Of a stretch of DNA of 64,000 nt, positions 1-13,965 are shown in pieces. The DNA lies in the NCBI RefSeq assembly GCF_036370855.1, contig NC_088132.1, positions 64,270,841 to 64,334,840 on the forward strand, read 5' to 3'. The translations under genes and the position numbers were made by a program. A model generated the notes under the pieces. It was not told where the DNA came from and ran no database searches. It was given only the letters and a program-made list of their open reading frames with translations. The first letter of the stretch is position 1. Every line of letters starts with the position of its first letter. This stretch comes from Dromaius novaehollandiae (taxonomy: Eukaryota > Chordata > Aves > Casuariiformes > Dromaiidae).

Positions 1-1625
1 CACAACAGATCATTCCCAAGATTACACTATCAACACAGAGAAAATAACTGAACTAGGGATTCAGTCTAGAAGTACGTATTTTTTTTAATTCCTTCCCTGT
101 CCCCCCAAAATTACACTCCTACTTAGGCACTGCTCTCTTCTGTAACACATATATGCTTCCATTTCTTAAAGATATTCATTCCACTAATTAAGCACTGCAA
201 ATAAAAATTAGATTCTGCTAGCTCATTTCAAGCTTCTCAAAAAAATCCAGCATCATCTTTTTCACTATTCCACTGATAAAAGGTTTACTCAAGTGTAAAT
301 TGACTAATGAACACTACAATACTTACCTAATCCAAGAGGACTGCACAAGGTGTTAGTTCTCTGTGATTTATACTTTTCCAGTTTGTTTTCCTTGAGATAA
401 TATCCCAAGTTCTTGCTGATACTACATTCGTAGCTGTTTGACATAGATTTCACCTCACAGAATCAGCTACCCATCCTTTCTGCTTAGATTCCGCAAAGCT
501 ATTTCCAAAATTTGCCAAGTCTCTGACTTAAGCTTTTTTTTTTTTTTTCCTCACAGCTTTTTCTCTTCTTTATTCCATGTACATATCACTATATGAAGCA
601 TCAGCTCCAGGTGAAATAAATATACTTTTTATGCCACAAACAGTAAAGCTGAAAATCCAAATTTCACATCTGAACTGAGGAACATTTCCTAGCTTCAGAT
701 AATAGAGGCATCTGTAAACAACAGCTATCTAGATACCACCATATTGCTTATTGGCAACAACATTTTTCAACAAAAATATTAAATAAAATATAAAAGAAAA
801 AATGATAAACAATTTTTTATTAGACTCTTCATTTAGAAAATAGGTTTCATTGCAAGATGAAAAAAGGCTATGTCAGAAAATCTAAAAAATAAAATAAGAG
901 TAAAAATATCTGCCATGAAACTTTTCAACAATGTCTATCCAGTGACTCAGGCTGCTTTTGACCTGGAGCCAGTTAACAAAACTGGTTATGCCTATGACTC
1001 AAACAGAACTTGGCTTGGAAAAGAAGAGTAACTAAAAACAAAAAAGCACTTTATTCTGACAGCAGAAGTATTCAGAACTTGATAAATTTAGCCACGTATC
1101 CATGTCATGTGGACAAAAGTGTCCAAGGGCAAGCTGCTCTGCACTTCTTTTCTTGAGAAAGCTCAAGTCTTCGAACTTTCAATTCACTTCTTAGATGTGT
1201 ATTGATTGGTTCAGAAGCGTTTGCAGGAGGAAGTACTTGGACAAACAATTCCAGGTCAGTGTCTGATATTTTTCTCCCCTTTCAAATGAAGCAACTGCTG
1301 CAGGTCAGTTTTCACCTTTCCCCCTATCAGCTGAAGCAAAAGGCTCCAAACATCCAGAACTCTCTTTGTAATCCAAATTGCCTAAGGGAAAAAGAACCAG
1401 AACAATCGTTTTTTCCTCCGAGATCTGAATTGACATTAGACAAGTACGTAAATCTGAATCTTAACAAGGAGACACATGCAATCAGGCCACCAAGCCGAAC
1501 ACAGAACCATCAGTTAAACCTTCATTCACATGCTGGAGAAAGAAGTAAGGACATTTATTAGGGAATGCAGTCTAACAGTGAAAAGGTTCTCCCGTCCTTC
1601 TACACACAGGCCTCTCTTCCAATTT
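1..1625. other. AT-rich non-coding stretch, probable first intron of the leftward gene
   Basis: No exon with conserved protein content was found on either strand. The sequence is AT-rich with short T and A runs. If the CpG island to the right is the GPBP1 promoter, this is the start of its first intron on the minus strand. The ORF beginning near 1202 has no recognisable domain and is not called. Confidence 0.4.
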
Positions 1626-2279
1626 CTAAGAAGCAAAAACCAAACAGAAAGGAAGGGGCTTGCTTTTTTTCCCCCCTCTTCTTAAAAGGGGGGGGGGGGG
1701 CGCTACAAAAGGCACCAAAAGAGGAAGCCGCTGATCTGGATTAAGAACACCCAGTAAAAGCGCAAAGCGAGAACCAACAAAATCCCAGACCCGAAGGGCG
1801 AGGAGCCGCCGGGGACTCCCGAGGGCACCCCGCCGGGGCGCCGAGCCGCGCGGCGCTGACAGCGCAGGCGGCCCCGTGGCAGCCGCCCGCCCGCCGGCCT
1901 CGGCCGCGTTTGTTTTCAAAGTGTCCGGGCCGCGCACGCAGCCGCCCCCTCGCCCCCCCGACGGCGCCTTTTGTTGCCGAGACGCAGCGCGGCCCGGCAG
2001 GTCTCCCCGGGGCCAGCCCGCGCCGCCCGCCCGCCCGGCACCCGCCGCCACGGGCCCCCGCCGCGCCGCGCGGCCGCCCGCCGGGCCCGTGAACCGGCTG
2101 CCGCGGCCGGGCGCGGGGGTGGCTGCCGATCGGCGCCCGCTGCCCTTTCCGCGGGCGGCGCGGAGCCCCCGACGGCGCGGAAGGGGCGGCCCCGCGCCCG
2201 CTCCCAACACCCGCCCCAGCCCACGGGCCGCCGGCCCCGGCGCCGCCGCGCTACTGCCCGCGGCGGCGCCAGGCCGTAC

Positions 2280-2450
2280 CTGGCGGGCGGGCGGGCTGGC
2301 CCCGGCCCGGCGGCGGCTCCCCCGAAAGACGCGGAGGGTCCCGGGCGCGAGAGCGCGGCTCCGCTCCGCCCCGCCCCGCACACGCGCGCGCCCCCCCACG
2401 CGCGCACCGCACTCACACACACGCACACGCACCGCTCGCCGCGCTCCCAA
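2280..2450 (-). other. Candidate non-coding first exon ending in a strong donor
   Basis: On the minus strand the exon would end at 2280, followed by GTACGG. The upper limit is a guess, taken from the AAAATGGCGCC element often found at transcription starts in CpG islands. No transcript evidence is available. Confidence 0.25.
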
Positions 2451-2617
2451 AATGGCGCCGCTCCGAGCCGCAATGCTCTGCGCGCCCAAACCTCGCGAGA
2501 GCGGCGGCGCCGCGGGACCCCGCCGCGAGCCAGGGGCGGGGTTTCCAGGGGCCCCGGCTGCGCCGAGGAGGAGTTTCCAGGCCCCCCCTCCCTTGCCGCC
2601 GGGGAGCCCCCCTGCTG

Positions 2618-2625
2618 TGACGTCA
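2618..2625. promoter_or_regulatory. CRE palindrome (CREB/ATF site)
   Basis: A perfect 8-bp TGACGTCA lies inside the CpG island. Full palindromic CREs in CpG islands are commonly bound by CREB/ATF factors. It lies upstream of the candidate leftward first exon. Confidence 0.6.
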
Positions 2626-3099
2626 CGGGAACAATCCCGAACGTTCCGAGCGGGGCGGAGGGGGAATCCCCAGCGCGCGCGCGCGCGCGCTCCCCGGCTG
2701 CGGCGGCCCCGCCCGCGGGGACTCCCCGCCGCCGCGGCGGGAGCGGCTCGGCCGTAATTAACCGTGTGGCGGCGCCGCCTCTCCTCCCGGAGCCGCTCCC
2801 CGCCGCGTTGCCGCGCACCCGAGCGGCGGCGGGGGCAGAGCGGGGCCGCGTGCCGGGAGCGCGCCGCGGGAGCGGGCCGGCGCGGCGCCATGGCCGCGGG
2901 GGCGGACGGGGAGCGCAGCCCCGCGCCGCCGGCGCTGACCTGGCGGTCGGCAGCGTCCTCCGGCTGCGGCGAGGGAGCTGCTGCGTGCGTCTGGGGACAG
3001 GTCGGGGGCACGGGGGTCCTGCTCGTTCGGGCAGAATTAAGCGGGGCCTTTCGGAAGCGTGTAACCAGAGCTAATATGTGCGACAGAATTAAATCACTG

Positions 3100-6000
3100 C
3101 ATTAACCGGACTGGAAGCGAGTAAGGGAAAAAGAGGCTATAATCACCTTTTTAAAAAAATGAAACGGTAGTTTCATTAAAAATAGCTTAAACTTATAAAT
3201 GTAGTGAAAATACGTTTCACCCACTTGCAGTCACTCTATCTGGGCCTTTTTGGAAGAAACATGGATTTTGCAGCCTTTGGCAGGGCTCGTAACTAAATGT
3301 CTGGTTAGCTTGTTGCAATTTTGAAATCTCATTTCCGTTGCAAGTCAAATTATTTTGCAATTAATTACATGAAAAATTAAATATACCAAATTATGTTTAA
3401 ATACCATTAGGATACTTGCAAGTATTTTTATAGCTTGTATTTGATCCCGTATTTTCTTTTATTGGCAGTTTCCTTTATGAGATTTAAATTATTGTGGCAA
3501 CTTAAATTTTGCCTGATTTTACAAAAGTCTTATGAGTCCTGCCAAATAACAGGGTTTTAAATGTATTGTAAAGGTTTATATGCCCTCAATCAATTTTGTA
3601 TCATTTGATAAAATTATTGGAAAACAAGAATAAACAGCTGAGAAAATTAGAGAGCAGAAAAGTGCACAAGCATTTCATTTAAAAAGCTCGAGAAGACCTC
3701 AGAAAGTTCTGTGGTCTCATTTGCCTTCTGGCCAATTCTGAGTAGTCAACCCCAATTCTATTAAATTTCTAATACTCTACAGCAATGGTATTTTTTTGGG
3801 TGGCCATCACAATCTTGACTGCATTGCAATCTTATTTCTCTACCCCGGCCTTTAAATCGTTTGGTCTTCTACTTCCATTGACCTGTGCTGCAAAAGCTTT
3901 CCAAGCCGGGTGAAGGAGAAGACACCTTGCCGCTCAGACGCGTTCCCGGTCTGTTGTCCAGCCCGGCAGCACAGGCAGGAGGCCGGGGCAGCTCCGACAG
4001 GCCGGCTGACTGTCAGCCTGGGCACTAGCAGCAGAGCCAAGTCTGATGGATCTACGTGTGGCCACTAGGACCATTAGTACGAAAACTGTTCCCACTTTCA
4101 AGTTTCATTATTAAAATTTTCTTCAGTAATTTATAACCTACATATTGATGAATTTAAGACTCTCACATATGCTGCAGTAGTACCTAGGAGCTAATGGGTT
4201 TTCCCAAGCAGGAAAAGTCACGAGAAACATCTCACAGGACTCCCTGTGCTAAGTGCTTCAGACACATAATAAAGAGAAAGCTCTGACCAAGAGGAGCATA
4301 TATGTGACCCAAAGAGACGTATAAATCCTAAAACTTGATGGTTAACATTTATAGAAAATGAGATAAGAGGGGAACCCAAAGCAACATGAAAATATACAGA
4401 GTCAAAAAAGCAGAATCTTCAGTCCACCCTGACAACGCACATTTAGGGCAATTTTAATGTTCTAAAATGATCTTTCAACTCTGCCCAGCTATTTTGAGCA
4501 TCTTCTAGCTTTGTAATACATCGTACATTGTGGATATCAAAGCAGACAGAGTATGCAGCAGGATACTTTCAATTCATCCATATCAATCCCCCCAACAGGC
4601 TACTGTTTGTGTTGCTTCGTGCATAATCCTTCTATTTCCTTCCTGTGACAAGAACCACATCAGTGTTAGTAACCACAGAGAAAGCTGTGATAGTCACTGG
4701 GGAAATTACTTTAAAGTAGTAATGGAATATAGGTTTGAGTCATATCTCTTTAATTGTTTCATAAAAGAATGTATAATGACATTTCTACCTCAGCGAAAGC
4801 AAGGCTCTGACTCTCCAAACAGTTGAGGTGAAGTCCTTGCCTTATCAAGTTCAATGGTAAAACTCACACCGATTTCAAGTCAGTTTTCCTATTTTAGCAC
4901 ACTTAGGTCACATGCTGCGAGGGTTCAAATAGTTCCAGCAAAGTCAACAGGACCATTCTCAGTGTGTGAAGATTAGTTTAAAGGAACTGGCACAGCAATG
5001 TGAATTTGGTTTGTGAAGAGGTGCCTACCATGCAGACATGTACACAGTACATGTACATGCACATAGTACAACTATACCAGCAGATTCTCCTATAAAATGC
5101 ACACATTTTATACCAGCAAAACAATGCTTTTACCAGTACAGGTTGTTCTGCTCATGTGGAAATGATTACACTATACTGATAGAAAGCATATATACTCCTG
5201 TACTGATAAAGAGCTCCTAGCATAAACACAGTCATCATCTGTCACAAGCAGCAAGAGGAAGGACAGACAGATTGTCAGACTGGTAAATTTGTCAAGCGAT
5301 ATTTATGGTAATTTTTGTTGTAAAACATGTTATTTGGTCTTCTGACCCTCAAACTGTATCTGGACCTTCAGAAGTACATAGAGCACAGAGGAGGGTGAGA
5401 GCCTAGGAAAAGTTTTTAGGCCAATAATAGTTTCACGTGTGGCAACACTCTAAACATATAGAAACCAAAGACAATTTGAACATAGTATTTTATTTTACAT
5501 GCCAGGAATCCCTCCCTGGTCAGTTACTAGCTGCCCTTTCCAGTATTTGCCCTTCTGCAGGCAGCTGGCCAGTCCATCCCACCGTTCACTATTAGCATTT
5601 CAGATATTGTATGAACTCCCACACACAGAAGGCATATCAGGATGCATCTGCTCATCTTCTGGCCACAACTGGCTGCTCCAAACTATTCCTAAATCTTATC
5701 TCTTCCAGGAACCAACTTCCTTAGCCTTGTCCAACCATAAAGTTTAGCCTGACGCCAGAAACATCACCTAGATTTCTTTATTTGGGGAATACAGCAAGTA
5801 GCAAGCATAACGCCATGTGCTGCTGACAAAACAGCACACACGGGGCCCCGACCATTCAGCCACAAATCTAGATATCTCCTCCACACACATGTAATTGCTT
5901 CCTTATACTTTGTATCATGATCTTTTTTTAATTCGTTGTTTTATTCATATGCTAAGCACATACTGAAGCTACAGTCTTCAGTAGCACCATGTGTTTAAGT

Positions 6001-9000
6001 CACATCTCTCTTTACGTACTACGTTTGGACATTTCTTAGGGTGTTCAGCCCTAATACCATTGATACATGCAAATCAGTTAGATTATGGACATCCTGCTTT
6101 TTTAACCTGTTATCTTGCTGCTCATTAGTCACATTATCGAGTTTCTTCCTACTTCAGTTGCATAGCTGTAGTAATTGGCTTCCATATGTTTCAGGTCTGC
6201 ATAGGTGTGAACTTTAAAGTCAAATTATCAGGAAGAGGGGCATGGGAGGAACACTGGAGAATAGGGCCCTTGTATAGGGGATTTCTTGTCATTAGCCCTT
6301 GCTTATGCTGGGTTTCCAGGATCCACCTGGATATACAGGAATCTGCCAAATAAAAAGTAGGCTCCTTAGCCTTTTCTATAAAAGCTGATGGATGCTGGTG
6401 GAGCCACATAAGACAGTTTGAATTTTAACATGATTTTGCCTCTAGTGAGCACAAAGCTAATCTGGAAGGATGTTAGCTGGTCAAAATCATTGAGTTTAAC
6501 TAGCCAACAGGATATTTAATAGGATTAGCTGTGAACAAGATCACATTTAACATCATGCTAGGGCTATAAATGGATGAACTGTAGGAAATCTTGCTGTAGT
6601 AATTTTAGCTGTTACCTTGCACGCATATTTATTGCACACCTTCTCTGGAAGTTACAATCCCTTCCGTATAATCAGTAGATGTGGACATTTTCTTGCATGT
6701 CAGCTGCTTTTGTTCAGTCTGGCAATTAGCCCTTACATACCACCACTGGAGTTTCAGTGAAATACTGGCCTTTGTGTAAGAGCACACACCATTACTAAAC
6801 TCAGCCTGGGCCAGTATTGGACTGGGTTTCATGGACACATTCTAGTTTTTAGTAATCAGGCATTTTTGCACAGACACGGTATGAAAGACAAACATCTCAC
6901 GGGCAGAACTCCATTCTTTTTAATTTTTGCCATTTGTTTGAACACTAGACTTTTTTCATGGGTAAAAATTGAAATTAAGTGGAGATTAAGGCAAAATACA
7001 TATTGACTCCCACTGGTCTTTTCCCTATGTATCTGTATCAAAGTCTCCTAATTTTCTAAACCAACATTTTGATCAGCTTCACTTTCTAGCTACAGTCACC
7101 TGCCTTTGTAATCCAGAGACTCTTGTGTCGCTCTGTTGTCATCTAAAACGTGTCACTTGGGAAAACTGAACACGATCAGTGCTTCTTCATTTATTTCTTA
7201 ATCTTACTTCTCTGGGTATTTTCCACTGTCTAAAAAAAGGGAAGCTGATGTAATAGGAACCTGAAGACATCATTAGAAGCTCCTTCCTGGAGGGGTAGGG
7301 GTAGGTTCATAAAGGCTTGGCAGAAGAGAGCCTCAGGTTGCCTCCCCGAACTCTGCCGAAGCCCTGGCAAGGCAGGGCACCGCACCGAAGGGGCAGGGCA
7401 GGACGTCAGACGCCTGCCCTGGGCAGTCCTGCTAACGGCAGCAGGAGCGTGCTGTGGCACCAGCTTCTAAAGAGCGTGAGGTTTATAATGGGTAAGAAGG
7501 TGAACTATAGTTTAAAGAAAGCAAGCACATCATTGACTGTATTTCAAAGTACTTCATGGACAGCTGATAGTTTACAGATGACAAGAAAGTTCAGAAAGAA
7601 GCATTACGACAGAAGATGACAAATACTGAAAAGCTACGACCTAAACTGCTGATCATTTACAGAAAATAAAATGTAAAATGCAAATATAAACAATTAAAAT
7701 GATTTATACTTAGAATTTTCAAATGATTTTTCCATTTTTAACGTAAAAATCTAGATTCCAGATCCTATTTATGACTCGCTTTACTTTTGTGAACACAAAA
7801 ATCTGGTGTCGCTTCGTTGTTCAGAATACAGCTGAATTCCACACTGGTGTGTCCTAATGACTGACCACTTATACATGAAAACTGTTAAAACTGGGCAGTG
7901 TTATTTGCATTTAGTGAGATAAAACTGATAAAGGGTTCAGTGTCATCTAAACCACAAGAATTCACAAAGATTTGAACATATTGGGATATAAAGTGGTGCC
8001 ATCAGTACACAAATGTTATAGTACACCACGCTAACAAACAACTTGCCTGAAGCAATATACATTTAATAGCAGGCACTAAAATCAAAGCATTAAAGTGATC
8101 TAAATTTAACAGAAAAAGCTTCTGGAATAAGGTAGGCTGAGCAGAACATACTTGTTGTGGAAAGCTACTATAAGAGGTTATGATGACATTAAAGTAGGAA
8201 ATGAATGTAGGAAAAAAGATGTCATCTCCTTATGAACAGTTTTCTTTTGTTAAGTGAACTTGGAAGAGCTGGCCAAAATTTTTGCCGCAGATGCTCAGAC
8301 GTGTTTTTAAAAGTCTTTTTAAGATGTCAGCACAGGGTAAATCATGTGGAATTTAGACATCAGATGAGATTTAAGAACAAAGATAAGAATTACTGGTTTT
8401 GAATGACTGAAGTACTTCTGTGTAATATGATGAGGAGAAAAAATTAAACACTTTTAGCACATTCATTCAAATTCAGTATTCTGGGACTATATGTAATGTA
8501 AGGTTAAATTTGGGTTCAGCTCAGGCTACAGACTCTGAGATAAGTGAACAGATATGTAGTATAGCTCATATTCACGGATTGTCTATATTAGTACATGGAA
8601 GCATTGAACAAATACAATGAAATAAAGAACTTCAGGAAATGCTGAAGTATAAGAAATAAAACCAGAAACATTTTAACTCCCACCAAATACTACCCCCCCC
8701 ATATTTAAATATAAGTCTTAGAGCTCATTTTAATATGATATATATATAATGAATTTAAAATTTAATCATTCACTGCTCAAACTTTGACTATGTGAAGAAG
8801 TGCAAGGCCGAAAGTTAAAAATGTATTTTGGCAGGCAATTGAAATGTCTTTGACTTTCATTTGTTCTATCTGTAAGGCACAAGATATTTATGCAACTAAA
8901 TTATACAATCAAATAGTTAATTTAGCGAAGAGTAAAGAAAAAATAAGGAAACACGTTTAATTCTTTACCATGAAGCATTTAAGTGGCACTCCATGAAGAC

Positions 9001-12000
9001 AGTACAAAGTACTTACTGTGTGCTAAAGACCCAGTATGCCCAATATACAACCAGTCTGAACCAAAAAACTGGGCAGAAGGACAAAATCAAAATTTTGATA
9101 TAACAGATTTAAAACCTTATTAGTACAGATTTGATTCAGAAAGCTTCTGATGCAATGAGCCCAGTATTTAAAAAATGGAAAGAAAATGACCACCTAATAT
9201 TAATAATAAAAAACAATTCTAATGTATATGCTTTTCAACTGAGGAATATTTGTATAGTAGGATTCCAGACGCAGTGAGAATTCCTCAGTACAAACACAAT
9301 TCAGATAAACAGCCCTTATTTCAGAACTTTAATTATCTTTCAGCTACACGTTCACAATATGAAACATTTTAAGGAACAAAATTAAAAGCATGCAATGGTT
9401 ATACAAAAGTAAGTAGCAACACCTAGTCATTATCATTTGGAGTAACACAAGGAACACTAGTACGAAGTATCTGTGTTGTCTATGTATAACTGTTATCTCT
9501 TCTAGGAAAGGAAGGTAAGATGACTTCTCCAACCGCTACAGGATTTCAGTGGACCCGCTATGTAGGGGTGAAATGTAGGATCTACCTACCTACATAAACA
9601 AGGCAAAGGGAGTCGACTGTATTAAGGAAATGACCATTATCACTTGCATCATAGGATATATAACCCCTAATTGTTTGATTTTTCAAGAATGCTGAGCATC
9701 TCAGCATCCACTACACTTAAATACCACTGACAAGTGCTAAATATGCCTGAAAACTGAGACACAACTGCTTCTTGATTCTTTTCTCAAGAACATTAGTATT
9801 AAAATTACCATTGACTTCAATGGGAGCAGCATTCATTCTGCGCTAAGGCTGAAATGAAGCTGTAGGTAACAGGAATTCATACTTTGAAGCAACACTTACG
9901 TATTTATTTTGAATGACACAAGTCTAAATTTGGATTAAATTACTGAAATTTCTCTTTCTAAAGACAACTGTTTCTACCTGGAAGAATCAATATTTTTGTC
10001 ACACTAGTAAAAAACCAAGATAAGAATCCAAAGGCTATTTTTTTTATACCAATTGCATGATTAAAAAGATTGAGTTAAGTTTGTAAAAGAACAGCTTCTC
10101 CATTTCAGGTTTTTCACTCATATTATAATAAAAAATATCCTGACTAGTAACTTTTTCCCCTTTAACAGTAAAAGCATCCATCTCCAACAAAAAGACTCGG
10201 AAACACTGGGTGATTTTAAAACAAGGGTTATATAAAACTATTTTTAATGGTTTATCTATCTTAAGCAGTATTCCTTTTACATAAGTTATCCAGCTAAGGA
10301 ACTGAGATTAAAAGTGTGCAACTATTACCTAAATATGTCCTGACTGAGTGCTGTCTACATATTTATTCTGTCGAAAGATAAAGTCATGCTATAAAGCTGT
10401 AAAATAGTAAGGCAAGCCCCACATATATTCAATTTCTGTTCTGTTCCACACAGGAAAGTGAAATAAGAGCAAGTGAATACCCACTGTTTTAAATTTCACA
10501 AAGAAGCCAAGATACTAACTGTTAATGATAAAGAACAATTTCAATAAAAAGAAGCAAGCTGAAGGAATTATAAACTGAACATATGATACTAAATTAATAA
10601 TTTTTCATAAGGTACTTATCTTTACTCTATCCTTTTTGCTACAAAATGAAATCCTTCTATTTTCCCTAAAATGTAACTAGCTAAATTGTGAACTGAGAGC
10701 ATGTTAATTTTGTAATAAGGAAACCAGATGACCAGTAATGATGACAGGATCTAGCACATACTTAAATATGATCAGATCTCATATTCTAAAGCAGGTTCAT
10801 TTCACAGTCAAATTTATTTGTTCTATCCCTTTTTCTTCAAATTTTAAATTGACATAACTTAATATTTTATTTCTCCTATCTTTTACAACTAGATTCATTT
10901 AGAAACTTTTCACATCCAAGTAATACAGTATTTGGAAGGATTTTCTGCCCGTTTAGTTCAGAGTCGATATAAAAATTACCATTTTTTTTAAAGTATGTGT
11001 AGTTATTACAGAGGCTTCCTTTAGGAAAGTGGCCCAGCTTAAGTGGTATTTCTATACATGCACACACCTGATCAAGGAACTGCAAGCCAGACAGACTGAC
11101 AGTCCTTTCCCTGGTCTAATCAATAGTATAATCTCTCCCTACCAAAAAAGAAACCTTGATACACAAACCTATGCCATTTTTAGATCTCTTTATTAGAACC
11201 ACTAGAAGCCAATACTGTTGCACATGCCATACACCGTGGGATATACCTCACAATTCAAAGGTCTTCTGCATTTTGTGATGTGAACCCAAAAAAGAATTAC
11301 TGTCAAGGTTAATACAATAGTCTCAGCTTCTGCAATTCCTTACCTTTATTACCAATCAGCCTTAGAGAAAAAAAATTGCATTACATATAAACAAAATAAG
11401 ATTTATCTACAAGTATTTGCAAGAGAGCCTAAAAATACTTTTCTGACTAGCAGAAAGTCCCTTCCATATTTAAGCCAGGCTGAAATGCCCAGCAAAGCTC
11501 AAATATTCTAAAAGGTTAAATGTAAAAGGTTAAAAAGAGTGAAATCTACCTCTTACTCAGCTGCTCTTCTTTCTCTATTTTTCCCTTCATGGACAAAAAT
11601 GGGCAGTAGAGGTTTCTCCGTATCTGTTGCATGGTGTTGTCACCTTAAACTCTGGAAAAAAAATAAACATAGAAAAGCCAAGGAAATTGATGATATGAAA
11701 AGCTGAGAATACGGTCAAGAGAAAGTGAGATATTTTCTCAGAGCTCTCTTCCTGGAGCTATGTCATCTTCTCTTACAGGTCCCAGCGAACAGATTTACCA
11801 AGGCCCTCTCTTACTTGTTCAGAATTGGGAATTTAGACATACGATTCCTTCCTATTGGAAAATAGGGGACACTTTTGTAGTGGCATTTTTGCATGTTGCT
11901 ATTCAAAACTCCTCGTACTTGGGTGTTCTTTAAATAAGTGAAAAATAACTCCAAATTTGAAAACTTTGACATACAAACTTCAGACTAGTAAGATGATACA

Positions 12001-12600
12001 ATAGTTTCAAATCAGCATTATCTTGCTTTTGTTTTCACTTCTAGCAGAGATCCTGCATTAGACTTTGGCTGAGTTTTTTAACTTTGCTTCCTCAGCTTCC
12101 ACATCTGTAGGATAAAAATGAATGTGTATTTTAGTGAACTTTCTGAAAGACAGTGATGATACTTTTTATAAACTTGCTAATTATTATAACTTGGCTCAAA
12201 AGCACTGGGGAAAACACCCTCAAAACACAAGTACAGGGCTTCCTGTTTAGGGAACGTTCCTGCTCATTCCTTCCAAAACCATGATACCCTATTACATTAC
12301 ACTAACTTTGCCAGAACGGCTAACAGCATTACTTTACTAAATAAGTCTCCTGCAAATATTTTTCAAATTACGATGGTTATTATGTATGTGCTTTAAAATA
12401 TTCTGAGACATACTGAAAAACATGTCATTTTTTCCATCATATATTGTGACACACATCTGCTGATGCTATAAATGAAAATTAGCAAGGTGTAATACTATAC
12501 TTACGAGAAATTGATTTTAGTCATGCTCTTAATTGTTTACATTTTAATCACACACACGCCCTTTCATTAAAAGCCTCCTACGCTTCTCTTTGCCCAGCAG
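3100..12600. other. Intergenic region between the left CpG island and the orphan CpG patch
   Basis: This is AT-rich sequence without a supportable gene; the ORFs are short and have no known domain. A small GC-rich pocket lies at about 3900-4030. Fragments that look like old amniote repeats occur at about 4950-4985 and around the 16-bp inverted repeat at 9808-9823. A short C run is at about 8692-8700. Confidence 0.5.
9808..9823. repeat. Short inverted repeat, probable remnant of an ancient amniote repeat
   Basis: CCATTGACTTCAATGG is a near-perfect palindrome. It resembles the central part of common old palindromic repeats in bird and reptile genomes. The flanks are too diverged to set element borders. 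Confidence 0.35.
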
Positions 12601-12649
12601 TAAGGCACACAGACGAAGCACTTGGTCATCTGTTTTTCCACGCGTGGTT

Positions 12650-13100
12650 GCTTAACAGTTGTTTTCAGTCGTGTTACAAAGAACTGGCACTGCCGTACGC
12701 AGGCACGCCGCGCTCACCGGGCATGAGCACAAAGCCAATTTTCCAAGGTAAGCTGCCGCCCTTAGGGGAAGCCAGGCCTTTAGGGGCGCGTGCACTTCAT
12801 CACCTTCATGCCAGGATCATCCCAGCTCCTCGGCCGTAAAACCAGGAGGGGCGCAGATGCAGCCCGAGCTCCGCCACGGGCGCGAGGCTTCCCGGGACCG
12901 CCTGGTGCCCTGCCGCGCGGGAGCTGGCGGCGGCGCAGGCCGGAGGAGGTGGCACCGCCGAGGGAGAAGCCCCTTGCGAGGCTGGGGCAGGACTGGGAGG
13001 CTCTGGGGTCCGGGGAGAGGCAGAAGCGCGAGGCAGGGGCTCCGTCAGGAAGGCGGAAAGGAGGCGGAAGGGCAAACTGCCAAGGTACGGACCATTAGGA
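12650..13100. promoter_or_regulatory. Orphan CpG-rich patch
   Basis: A block of about 450 bp is clearly richer in G+C and CpG than the several kilobases around it. On the plus strand it contains donor-like AAG|GTAAGC near 12746 and AAG|GTACGG near 13083. Overlapping ORFs on both strands show no recognisable protein. It could be a promoter of an unannotated non-coding transcript, an enhancer, or a decayed GC-rich insertion. Confidence 0.4.
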
Positions 13101-13965
13101 GACTTGAGTGTCGAAGAAAAACTGCGATTCCAGCTCAGGATGGCTCTGAGTATGATGCTCAACGCGAAGCTGTGTTTCCTGGCAAAGGGGAACTGAGGTA
13201 GTGAACTGGCCAGGGAAATCAGCCTCTGTAAGTTCCTTTCAACTGGCAACTATTTATGTTCACATACAAATGAAATTGTTTAAATTCACAAAACAAACCA
13301 TACAATTTCTCCTAAATTCAGATTTTTGTTATGTACACATTACGCTGTCTCTGACGTAATGACCAGTGATGTCATTACATACATGTGCTCTGTGTGTCCA
13401 GAACCCTGGGTAAAACTTCCCCTTGCTGAAAATCCATAGGCTTCACCAAAAACTAGCTGATTTGCCTATTCTTAAAATTAAATTAAATTATTATTAGTAA
13501 TAATATGAAAAATGAATTAGTTAAAACTTTTATTCCATGTTGTTCAGGGAAAAATTAAACTTCCTTTTTTATGAAAATAGCAGACTACTACAAGGCTTGG
13601 GAAGGAGGTAAGAGAAAGAGTATTTCCTTTGAAAATTTGGCATGGGAGATAAGCAAGCAAGTCTAACCAAAAACATCTGACTTTATTATATCAAACACAA
13701 GTTCAGCTGGTACTCCAGGAAGTCATATTACTCATGAACGCTAAAGCACAGACAGATAGGCATATCTAGGGGATTTAAAACTTATCTTGTATATAGCTAG
13801 GGAATTAAAAAATGTGTTTTGTATAGCTAGTCTTTATTGCAAATATGGTCCTCAAAACCATGGTATCTGAACATTGCGCAATGAGCAGTAGTAAGCGATG
13901 TCACTAATACATACGCGAGATTCCTTCCTTCGTCGCTTCTCTAAGCTCTCAAAGAGCACAGATTT

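Larger units (their letters stand above)
1750..3050 (-). promoter_or_regulatory. GPBP1: CpG-island promoter, probably of GPBP1 (leftward)
   Basis: This is a dense CpG and GC block with sharp borders against AT-rich flanks. It holds a perfect CRE palindrome TGACGTCA (2618-2625) and an E2F/YY1-like AAAATGGCGCCGC near 2448. On the minus strand CCAG|GTACGG gives a good candidate splice donor for a first, non-coding exon ending at 2280. GPBP1 (vasculin) is expected here because the order GPBP1-MIER3-SETD9-MAP3K1 is conserved in amniotes, with GPBP1 transcribed away from MIER3. No GPBP1 coding exon is seen, so the name rests on synteny. Long ORFs in this block on both strands are by-products of the GC content. 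Another leftward gene, or a divergent pair, is possible. Confidence 0.5.

Noticed and set aside
1626-3105. Overlapping long ORFs (up to 461 codons) on both strands in the left CpG island
   Set aside because: Ala/Arg/Pro/Gly-rich frames occur on both strands at once, which is expected of stop-poor GC-rich DNA. No domain or splice support for a protein.
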